Assembly: GCA_022432975.1 (NCBI GenBank)
Contig: CM039512.1
Location: forward strand, 45,472,309-45,536,308
Direction of reading: 5' to 3'
Length of the DNA: 64,000 bases
From: Begonia masoniana
Lineage: Eukaryota > Streptophyta > Magnoliopsida > Cucurbitales > Begoniaceae
The notes under the pieces are model-generated. The model was not told where the DNA came from. It saw only the letters and a program-made list of their open reading frames with translations, and searched no databases. Within the stretch, counting starts at the first letter, position 1. The number at the start of each line of letters is the position of its first letter. A program made the translations under genes and the position numbers. This document shows, in pieces, positions 14,516 to 23,331 of this stretch.

Positions 14516-15830
14516 TGTAAAATCCGCCAAATTTTAGTGGTTGTAAAATTTGAATAAATTTTTCGCGGATTTTAAATGTAAATTTGAGTGCATTTTTGCT
14601 AAATTTCAGAAAGCGAGGACGCACGAAATTTTGGTTAATTATGGACGTACGTAAAATTTAAAAAAATTATTCAGTAGAAATTTAACTCGAGAAACCGAAC
14701 GTTAAATAAATTTAAAGTAAATTGAATAAAAGAATTAAATAAATTATAAACCAAATAATGCTAATAAAATAAATAAAGTAATAAAATTAAATAAATAAAA
14801 TAAGTAATATTTTTTTTTTTTATGAAAAGATAAGATTTCAGAATGAAACCTTATTGTTTCATTCTGTAGAACCAGAAAAGAGAGAGAGAGAAGGGAGAGC
14901 CGATGTGCGGGAGAGGATCGCCGATGCCGGAACGAACTCCGTTCGACGCGATCTTGGTGTTAAAACGTTTGGCTCGAAGCGTAGATCAACGTTTGTAAAT
15001 GACGTTTTTGAAGGTAATCATTCTTTCTCCCGATTTTTGGCCGAGAAGGTTTCAGGTTTTAGGTTTTTGTAGATCTGCGATTTAGGGTCGATTTCTTGGT
15101 ATTTTTGGCAGGAATCGACTGGAAAAGAGACGAGAAACAGGTTGGAAACGAATTTTGGCATAAAATAGGTGAGAAAACGCTATTTTTCCGACGCAGATAG
15201 GTCGCCAGCGTGTCGCCAGAGTATCGTCTGCGTTCGGCTGCCGACGGTCGAGTCAACTCGACTGTGGGCTGAGTCAACTCGGGCACTGGGTTGAGTTGAC
15301 TCAGGCCCAAGGTTGAGTTGACTCGGGCCCAAGGCCGAGTTAGGCCTTTGTTGGGTTAGGCTGAGTTGGGCCTGGGTTGGGGAAGACCGAGCTCGATTTG
15401 AGTTTGGGCTGGGTCCGACCCGAACCCAGCTGGGATGGGTTTGTCCAGATCAGAACCGATCTGACCCGGACCAACTCGAACAAGTTCGGTTATATCCAAC
15501 CCGAATCAGCCCGATCCGAATCCGAACTGACCTGACCAATTTTGGTTCAACTTGACCCAAACCAGTCGAACCCAAACCGGTCTGGGCTTGAACCGGTCTG
15601 ACACGAACCGAACCAGTTCTGTCAGTCAAAGTCAATAGATGACTTTGATCCTTGACTTTAACTGTTGACTTTGACCAAAAGTCAACTTGAACCGTTTCGG
15701 CCCATTGTTGCCCTGGTTCGCATTTTATATCGTTTCTAAACTCAATTAGACCTTAACGAGGTTCCTTCCTTGTGTTGATTCTAAGATGCAGAGGATTTTG
15801 CTGAGTTCAAAACCATTCCTGAGGACCCAC
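14516..15830 (+). repeat. 3' LTR of element 2, left part
   Basis: The LTR starts TGTAAAATCCGCC after the polypurine tract and is cut at 15830 by element 3. It resumes at 35944. A run of repeats built from GAGTTGACTC and its reverse complement GAGTCAACTC lies at 15237-15325, followed by GACC/CCGAAC-rich degenerate repeats to about 15620 and GTTGAC/GTCAAC repeats to 15690. No uninterrupted copy of this family is in the window to confirm the join. Confidence 0.8.
15237..15325 (+). repeat. GAGTTGACTC / GAGTCAACTC repeats in the element 2 LTR
   Basis: Four near-identical units, two in each orientation, are spaced about 22-26 bp apart with G/C-rich spacers (gggcactgg, ggcccaagg). This is the family-2 version of the palindrome-based cassettes found in the other LTRs. 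Confidence 0.8.
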
Positions 15831-16748
15831 TGTAACACCCACGTTTTCGGGTTTCCACTCCAAGGGTATTTTCGTAAATAAGAAATTTAGGTCCGTTAGT
15901 GAGTAAGAAGTGTTATTATGATTCTAGTAATTTAAGGGGATTTTTAGAAGATTAAGTAAATTTTAGAAAGTCCAAAGGTATAGTATAGAGCCAAGTTCCG
16001 TTTTTACCCCTATAGCGTTTTAATGTGTAAAAATAGTAAATTAGGTCCGATTTGCAAACGGAGAGTTTTGTTAGAACCCTAAGAATAAGTTGGAATATTG
16101 GGAGAAATAAGGGAATTTCTGAGTAACTAAATCGATAGACGGAATATTAGATTAAGCAAATAATTGAGCAAGGGGCGAAACGGTAATTGGCAAAGTTGAA
16201 TTTATTAAAAACCAAAACTCCCCCCCCCTTTCCATTCAGTTTTTCTCCAGAGCGTGAAGGTCTCCGCGCGATTTTCTTCCCTCCTTCACCTTTCCTCCAA
16301 CGATCGATCCGTTCCTTCTATTTCCGGCGAGTTCCTCTTCGATTTTCTTCTCCAAATCAACGTTTTAGGTGCGTTCTACGCTTTGGCATAGTTTAGTTGA
16401 TGTTTTAGGGTTGGTTTTGATTTAGGGTTTTGTGAGGAATTTCTGGATTTCGTTAGAAATCGATAGGATTACTAGATTGTTGTCCATTGATGTTACCTTC
16501 GTTGTTATTTAGGAAGATTGAGTGGATTAATGGTGTTTGGGTGAAGGTTAGAGTTGATTTTTGGTTGCTGAAGGTTGTAAATCTTCATTAATGGAGTGTT
16601 TGAATTATTGAGCGCATGGTGCTCGACGAAATGCCCGAATGAAGTGAATAAGAGTTTTAGGAAAAATTGTCCTAGCTCGGGGTTTCGTTTAGTCTTGATT
16701 TTTATAACATGGGATCGATACTAATAATGTGTTATTAAAATGCCTTAG

Positions 16749-16796
16749 GTAACCCAAGTTCTCAAAGGACGGTGCTTGGCATAGCTAGGACTCCAG
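16749..16796 (+). other. predicted 48-nt micro-exon in the 5' LTR of element 3
   Basis: It is preceded by ATGCCTTAG and followed by GTAAGT at 16797. It reads NPSSQRTVLGIARTPG in the shared phase. The third exon would start at 17259 and end GEELPPDDQT with a TAG at 17303-17305. The 3' LTR has the same arrangement (34371-34418). This is inference from signals and phase only. Confidence 0.42.
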
Positions 16797-17901
16797 GTAA
16801 GTGGTGTTAGGTTTCCGGCTCTTAAAGTCCTACATTATATCGATGTTAGGAATTAATGTCTTAATGATGTTTTCACGATTTTGGGGCTCTATGAAATGTT
16901 CTTGCATGCACGTTTTCAAGGAATGTTAAGTAATGATGAAGGATGAGTAGGGCATAGGGCACGTTAATGGCAACTCAGAGCACGACGATACGTTAATGGC
17001 AACTCAGGGTACGACGATACGTTAATGGCAACTCAAGGCACGAAAATATGTAAATGGCAACTCAGGGCAAGTGTTTGGTCTACTGGGTAGACGGGTGTGC
17101 CTGTGCCTACTCATGCCTAATGATATATATGTATATGTTATGTAAAGAAAATAAACAAAAAACGAACATGTTTTGAAAGACCATGCATTATGTATACTCA
17201 TGTTTTAGTGCACCTCCTTACTAAGCATTAGGCTTAATGTGTTTATCGTATGATGTAGGTGACGAAAACGAAGGTGAGGAACTTCCTCCTGATGATCAGA
17301 CATAGGTGGTCGATGGGCGGAGCTCGTGGTGTCGGGATGTATTTTGGCTATGCATGATGACCCGTGGGTTTACTCCGAGCGTTTTGTGGTAAATAGGTGT
17401 GATTTGGATCAATTTTGGATGATGATTTTAGGACGTATAGAGAGGTTCAATATTTTGGTAATTGTATAGTGGATGTAGGCTTGGAGTAGATTTGTTTAGA
17501 ATGATTGGAGGACCGTTATTGTCTTGGGAATATTTCATAGAATGTCTGTTTTTATGTTTAGCATTGATGTTATGAATTAAATTGGATGATATTTGATGAT
17601 TTTAGGTATTTTAAGTTGTATGGATTAGCTCGGTTTTTAGAGCGATCCACGCGGTTTATTTTTATGAAGTTTAACCACGTTTTGAATGAGTTTTGAGTTT
17701 GTTTTTGGGTGATCGGTGGAGTGGGGATTTAGTGAGGGTAGTAGCGTTGATACGTTGATGTGTTGTTATGTTATGCCATTGAATGAAGTGGTGAGGGTGT
17801 GGGATGAAATTGATGAATGGAGTGAGTGTGGTGTGCAAGGGTGAGGGAGTGACGAAGGAAAGAAACGAAGGAAGAAAAGAAAAGAGAAACAGAAGGTTCT
17901 G

Positions 17902-18073
17902 GGATCGAACGCCTAAAGTCTTGCGTTCGATCGCAGAAATTAAAAGTCGAAGGAAGAAAAGAAAAGAGAAACAGAAGGTTCTGGGATCGAACGCCTAAAG
18001 TCTTGCGTTCGATCGTAGAAATTAAAAAAAAAACAGAAGGTTCTGTGACCGAACGCCAAACCTTAGGCGTTCG
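17902..18073 (+). repeat. inverted-repeat cassette in the 5' LTR of element 3
   Basis: Two copies (17902-17931 and 17985-18014) have 10-nt arms GATCGAACGC and GCGTTCGATC around the 10-nt loop ctaaagtctt. A third (18050-18073) has 8-nt arms CGAACGCC and GGCGTTCG around another loop. Each is preceded by AGAAGGTTCTG. The 3' LTR holds the same set near 35650-35825. Confidence 0.9.
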
Positions 18074-18183
18074 AACGCAGAACGTGAAAAAAAAAATTAC
18101 ATGAACTATATGAGGGATCAAAGTTAGGATTACGTCATGGCTTGGTCGTGGCGGCCCTGACCGGATTGGGGTCGTCACAGTTA

Positions 18184-18195
18184 TGGTATCAGAGC
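18184..18195 (+). promoter_or_regulatory. primer-binding site of element 3
   Basis: TGGTATCAGAGC lies four bases after the LTR end and is complementary to initiator-Met tRNA. About 60 bases downstream, CTGTAAGTGTTTA matches the same position of element 4 and resembles a splice donor. Confidence 0.93.
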
Positions 18196-18342
18196 GATTG
18201 AGTTTTAAAAGCGATTATGAGGATTACCTGTCAAAACACACCGCCGCACGGGAACTCTCCATCGACTGTAAGTGTTTAAATTTAAGTATGATTCCTAGAT
18301 ATTTATATTGTAGTGTTGTCTAATGTGTCTAGGAAGGGGAAA

Positions 18343-20391
18343 ATGCCGAGAGCACCCAGGCAAGACGATGAGATTCCTAATGGCCAACTAATGGAAATTG
18401 TGAGTCAACAGTCTGAACAAATAGGAATCTTACTCAATAGGGATGGAAATGGTGGAGGACAGGGTAGTAATTCCCGTGAACTAAGTGGAGAGAGGTTCAA
18501 ACGACTTAGGCCCCCAACTTTCGACGGACAGTCCTCGGATCCCACTAGTGCTGAAGAGTGGATCCGTAAAATTGAAGGTATGTTCGCTTATGCGAAAGTA
18601 GAGGAAGCGGACAAGGTAACATGTGCAGTGTTCAATCTAGAGAAGGATGCTGTGTTCTGGTGGGATTCTGTGATGGTCACTACCGATGTAGGGGTCATGA
18701 CATGGCAGAGGTTCAAAACAATATTCTACAATAAGTATTTCAATCGTGCCCTTCGTGCCAATAAGAGGACCGAGTTTTCTCAGCTACGCCAGACAGGATC
18801 CGTGGCCGAGTATGTACGCAGGTTTGAGTCATTGTCCAGATACGCAGGTACGATGGTCAGTGATGAAGAAGACAAAATATACCAGTTTGTTCAAGGTTTG
18901 AAATTGGAGATTTTGAAGGGGGTGAAGACGGTAGAAGTTGAAGATATGTCGTATCATCGAGTTGTAGCTAAAGCCCTCGAGCTTGATGACATTGAAATGA
19001 AACTGCAGCGACAAAGAGAAGCGTCAAGGAGCTTTATTAGAGAAGTACCGCCACAGCAGATCAGAGGATGGCAACCACAGCCACAACGTGGTGTCAAACG
19101 GGCGAATGAGACACCTAGAGCTCAAGACAAGGGCAAACACCCTCAAGGGGCACCACAGGCTCCTTTGTGCCCGATCTGTCAGAAATATCATCCAGGTGAT
19201 TGTAAGTTATATACGGGCCGATGCTTTAGGTGTGATGAGGTGGGACATAAGGCCGTAGATTGTCCTGGATCGGCCAAGAGACCCCCGGGTGGTCCTCCTA
19301 GGATATTTGCTCATATTGAAGATGAGGAAGCTGCTCAGCCTTCTGTTGTTTCAGGTATTGTTCTGGTTTGTGGACATTTAGCTCACGTTTTAATTGACAA
19401 GGGGGCAACCCACTCATTTATAGCACAGTATTATGTATCTAAGTGGAAACTACATTCCGCCCCAGCTGATCGTAATTATAGTGTTATGTTGCCCTCCAGG
19501 GAGCTTTTACATTCCGACCAAGCAATACAGGGAGAGGTTATATCTATTGGTGGTCGGCAGCTTTATGCGAACCTGATCATCATATGTATGAAGGGGTACG
19601 ATGTAATCTTGGGCATGGATTGGTTGTTTTGGCATTATGCCACAATCAATTGCCAGTCGGGTGTAGTAGATTTTAGACCCCCAGGTGGAGAGGATTATTC
19701 CTTTCGAGCAACCCTCCGTTCGAGTAGGATGCCTCTAGTAACGTCGATGTGTGCTCTGTACTCGGTAAAACCTAGATGTTTCAGTTTTGTAGCGAGTATA
19801 GTGGATGTGAGAATGCAAGATGAATTAAAGCTATGTGACATTTCGACAGTTGACAACCTTAAGGAAGTGTTCTTAGACGAGTTGCCTAGCTTGCCTGTGA
19901 ATGCCCTATATTTGATGAAGCATGGATGTTTTGGATTTATGGCAAGTGTTGAGGAAGTGAACATGAAAAATGAGTTGAAGATATGTGATATTCCATTAGT
20001 TAAGGACTTTACGGAAGTATTTCTAGACGAGTTGCCCGGCTTGCCTCCAGATCGAGAAATAGAGTTCACTATTGAGATTATTCCTGGTTCCGCGCCAGTG
20101 TCCAAGAATCCTTATAGAATGGCACCGGTGGAACTGAAAGAGTTGTATATTCAGCTGAAGGAACTAACAGACAAGGGTTTTGTACGGCCGAGCGTTTCTC
20201 CTTGGGGCGCTCCGGTCTTGTTTGTAAAGAAGAAAGATGGCTCTTTGAGGATGTGCGTAGATTACCGAGAGCTGAACAAATTAACCATCAGGAATAAGTA
20301 TCCGCTACCAAGGATTGATGATTTGTTTGACCAGTTGCAGGGGCCAGTGTGTTCTCGAAGATTGATTTGTGGTCCGGGTACCACCAATTGA
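18343..20391 (+). pseudogene. gypsy gag, protease and start of reverse transcriptase (element 3)
   Basis: The first ATG of the frame is 18343 ([13 protein letters not shown]); the frame is open a little upstream from 18313. The capsid-like part runs [11 protein letters not shown] to VWWDSV-type motifs ([10 protein letters not shown]), then a CCHC knuckle ([14 protein letters not shown], 19222-19263). The protease active site reads DKG at about 19396 instead of DTG or DSG, which would be expected to impair it. Between protease and reverse transcriptase a 50-residue segment is tandemly duplicated (19753-19902 and 19903-20052). Reverse transcriptase begins at [14 protein letters not shown]. The frame is lost near 20340 after FDQLQG, where one base is missing from a G run, and it stops at 20389-20391. 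Confidence 0.9.
19753..20052 (+). repeat. diverged 150-bp in-frame tandem duplication in element 3 pol
   Basis: Two adjacent 50-codon units align without gaps. Both begin ALY, contain a Cys-Phe pair and LK-CDI, and end [10 protein letters not shown] (S in the first, G in the second). Elements 1, 2 and 4 have a single unit here. The units have diverged to about half identity at the protein level, far more than the LTRs of this copy. Confidence 0.85.
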
Positions 20392-21529
20392 AGATTAAGG
20401 CCGATGATATACCAAAAACCGCATTTAGAACGCGCTATGCGCACTATGAATTTAGAGTTATGTCCTTCGGTTTGAAAATGCCCCGGCAGCTTTTATGGAC
20501 CTCATGAACAGAGTGTTTCGGGAGTTCCTGGATAAGTTTGTGATAGTGTTCATAGATGACATTCTGATATATTCCCGAAATGCCGAAGAACACGCGAATC
20601 ACTTAAGGGCTGTTTTGGATACCTTGAAACGGCACCAATTGTATGCTAAATTTTCCAAGTGCAGATTTTGGCTGAATTTGGTGAACTTCTTAGGCCACGT
20701 GATTTCGAAGGAAGGAGTTTCAGTAGATCCGGCTAAGGTTCAAGCCGTGAAGGAATGGCCTCAGCCGAGGAATGCGAGTGAAGTACGAAGTTTTATTGGC
20801 TTGGCTGGGTATTATCGGAAGTTTATTGAAGGGTTTTCAATCATAGCCAAGCCCCTGACAAATTTAACTAAGAAGGAAGAGAAATACGTGTGGTCTAAGG
20901 CATGTGAGGAAAGTTTTCAGACCTTGAAGCAAAAGTTAACCACAGCGCCATTGTTGATTCTGCCTGTGGAGAATGGAACATTCACTATCTATTGCGACGC
21001 ATCCAAAGTAGGATTGGGGTGCGTACTAATGCAAGACGGAAGAGTAATTGCCTACGCCTCAAGGCAATTGAAGACTTACGAACAAAACTATCTGATGCAT
21101 GACTTGGAATTGGCAGCGGTGGTATTTGCGTTGAAAATATGGAGACACTATCTTTATGGCCAAAAGTGTGAAGTGTTTTCAGACCATAAGAGTTTAAAGT
21201 ATCTCTTTACGCAAAAAGATTTAAACATGAGACAAAGGAGATGATTGGAGTTTGTGAAGGATTATGACTTTGAAATCAAGTACCATCATGGGAAGGCGAA
21301 TACGGTGGCAGACGCGTTGAGTAGGATGCCTAAGACCAAGGAGTCAGTTGTTTGCGGTATGCCAGCTTCATTGAGAAAGGAGATTCAGAGGCATGAAATC
21401 GAAGTAGTTTCAGAGCTTTCGGCCCTACTTGCTGACTTGACTATACGGCCTACTCTTTTGGATAAAATTAAGGAGGCTCAGCAGAGGGATTAAGAAGAAA
21501 AGGAAGCTATTGTGACCAAGTTGACCGAT
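20392..21529 (+). pseudogene. gypsy reverse transcriptase core and RNase H (element 3)
   Basis: After the frameshift near 20340 the sequence reads on in another frame, with a second one-base loss near 20478 (MSFGL block) that restores phase. The stretch 20495-21244 holds [10 protein letters not shown], the connection domain ([34 protein letters not shown]) and RNase H ([28 protein letters not shown]). A TGA at 21242-21244 interrupts the linker after RQRR, at the same codon as in element 1. The segment 21245-21493 continues the linker (HGKANTVADALSR) and ends in TAA just before the copia insertion. Confidence 0.88.
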
Positions 21530-21534
21530 ACACC
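21530..21534 (+). repeat. left target-site duplication of the copia element (ACACC)
   Basis: ACACC stands directly before the element start TGAAGGACC. The same five bases follow the element at 32056-32060. Element 3 integrase coding resumes right after. Confidence 0.95.
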
Positions 21535-23016
21535 TGAAGGACCGGAATTGTCTAAGAGGGGGGTGAATTAGACTTTTAAAAAATTAATCTAATAATCAAT
21601 TAGTGTTACTCTCTTAACTAGTTTAATAGCAAATAAGGTAATATCAAAAATAAAGAGAGAGTAAGAGAGATTCAACACCAGTACTTTTTACGTGGTTCGG
21701 CCAAACTGCCTACGTCCACGCTCCAAGGCTCACCCCTTGAAGATCCTTACCCTTCTCCTCACGAGAAATAACAGATCGGGATTCCAGGCTCCGATCAACT
21801 GCCTTTACAGATTTGGATTGAACTTCACGGGCGTCAATCCACTGCCGTTACAAGTTTGAGTTTGTAAAATATTAAGCTCAGACTACAATCTCACAAAAAT
21901 GAATCTCAAGTTAGGATTGAGAGATGTAGAGAAGAATACAGAGTGTGAAAATAACTTTCGCAGTTAGGGCTCAGAATTCAAATTGGCAAAAGTTAGTCTT
22001 CGAGCCTTTTCTTCTGCTTATATACTCTGTAAGAAGTTGCTTCACAGAATTGAATGCTTCTTTCTTCAAAATGGAGAAATGTTACCGTTGGAAAGCATCC
22101 GTACTGAAGTAGCTATCCGTTGCTTCTGAAAATGTTGTTCGTCGTCGCCATTAAAGGTCTGGAGTTAATGCTGAAAACGACGTCACTGTAGCTTCGCGGC
22201 TAACTTTGAATTCTGGCGGAAGTTCACCGGCAGATGCAACTTATGAGCAGAGACACGTCATCGGTGGATGCAGCTTGAAATTCCATCGGCAGATGTATCC
22301 TAAAAATCCATCGGCAGGTGTATCCTTGAATTCCATCGGCAGAAGCATCTTAAACTTTTATCGGCAGAAGCACCTTTAAACTCCATCGGCAGGAGCATTG
22401 TCAAACGTGATCGGTAGGTGCAAGCTTTAGTCAGCATCTCCTTTTGTCGTTTAGTCAATCGGCAGGAGCTGCTTAAAAACATCATCGGCAGATGTGTCCT
22501 TAAATATCATCGGTAAGAGTAGCGTCAAATGCTATCGGCAGATCCATCTTGACACATCATCGGCAGATATCTTCAAAAACGCTTCGGCAGATGAAACATA
22601 TAAGCACTGACCACGTCATCGGTAGATGCTCGCTTAGAGCTTCACGGGCAGATGAGACTTGTAAATGTTATCGGCATATGCACCTCAACATGTCATGAAC
22701 CGGCATCGGCAGAAGTAGCTTCAACAGCTATCGGCAAATGCACCTTGACATGACATCGACAGATGTCTTCAAAAACGCTATCGGCAGATGCATCATTTCT
22801 TTGTCGTGTAGCGATCGGTATATGCAAGCCTGTTTTGCTATTTAATTCTGTATACTCAAACCGATTTATTAGACAACTAAAATACCATTTTCAAGGGTAT
22901 TTCCAAATAAACTCATATTCATTATTCTCTTTAAATACACATAATCAAATTGTACACTAATTATACAAATACATAATAAAAAACAAATTATGACTTAAAC
23001 AATCTATAAGTCAACA
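21535..23016 (-). repeat. 3' LTR of the copia element
   Basis: 1482 bp; on the element strand it starts TGTTGACTTATAG and ends GGTCCTTCA. It is almost identical to 30599-32055 but has one extra 25-bp unit near 22310. The middle (22215-22800 on the plus strand) is a run of irregular repeats around ATCGGCAGATG. The phrase TTTGGCCGAACCACGTAAA, common in SIRE-type LTRs, lies near 21690-21710 on the element strand. Confidence 0.96.
22215..22800 (-). repeat. ATCGGCAGATG-type repeat array in the copia 3' LTR
   Basis: About 20 copies of the plus-strand core TCGG(C/T)A(G/A)(A/G)(T/A)G are spaced roughly 22-35 bp apart, several preceded by ACGTCA. The right LTR has the same array at 31274-31830, minus one 25-bp unit. 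Similar cores occur in the family-4 gypsy LTRs and in the copia interior at 25640-25780. Confidence 0.9.
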
Positions 23017-23030
23017 ATCTCCCCCTTTTT
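23017..23030 (-). promoter_or_regulatory. polypurine tract of the copia element
   Basis: Read on the minus strand, AAAAAGGGGGAGAT abuts the LTR start TGTTGAC. This is the primer for plus-strand synthesis. Confidence 0.9.
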
Positions 23031-23331
23031 GATTATGACAATATAAATTTGATTAACTTTGATACTCCCCCATAATTCTAGCCGCTCCCCCATAGTATAT
23101 GTATTTTATTCAATTAACAATTCAGAGAAATTCCAAAATCACAGAGTATATCCAAAGAATGATATATCCATAGAATATTATTTAATCAGACTCAATCAAA
23201 TATAGTATTCTCCCCCATTGACATTATAAAAAAAAAAAAACAATGCATTCAACATCAGAGTATGTTTAGTAAAAAAAAAATTGTCATTAAAAAGAAACAA
23301 CTAAGAAAAAAATGTATATAACTAAAAATCA
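23031..23331. other. non-coding spacer between the third ORF and the polypurine tract of the copia element
   Basis: AT-rich sequence with A-runs near 23231 and 23272 and no reading frame worth noting. It is the 3' untranslated part of the element. Confidence 0.7.

Larger units (their letters stand above)
15831..18179 (+). repeat. 5' LTR of element 3 (family 3)
   Basis: 2349 bp. Contents in order: two upstream modules containing GGTCCG (about 15893 and 16044), a TC-rich stretch at 16215-16360, a predicted donor at 16369, a 48-nt micro-exon at 16749-16796, a predicted acceptor at 17258, and three inverted repeats at 17902-18073. Units containing GTTAATGGCAACTCAGG repeat four times between 16960 and 17070. 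Compared with the 3' LTR it lacks about 126 bp at position 16893, equivalent to 34514-34639. Confidence 0.95.

Noticed and set aside
15826..15830. CCCAC as an exact target duplication of element 3
   Set aside because: The right side reads GACAC, so only three of five bases agree; insertion in the element 2 LTR is supported by position, not by an exact duplication.
17771..18178. 135-residue reverse-strand frame in the element 3 LTR
   Set aside because: It overlaps the inverted-repeat cassette, is not shared with other LTR families and reads antisense to the element.
22215..22800. Regularly spaced short repeats that could suggest a CRISPR array
   Set aside because: Units are short, imperfect, irregularly spaced, and lie inside an LTR pair of a plant retrotransposon; no cas genes are present.
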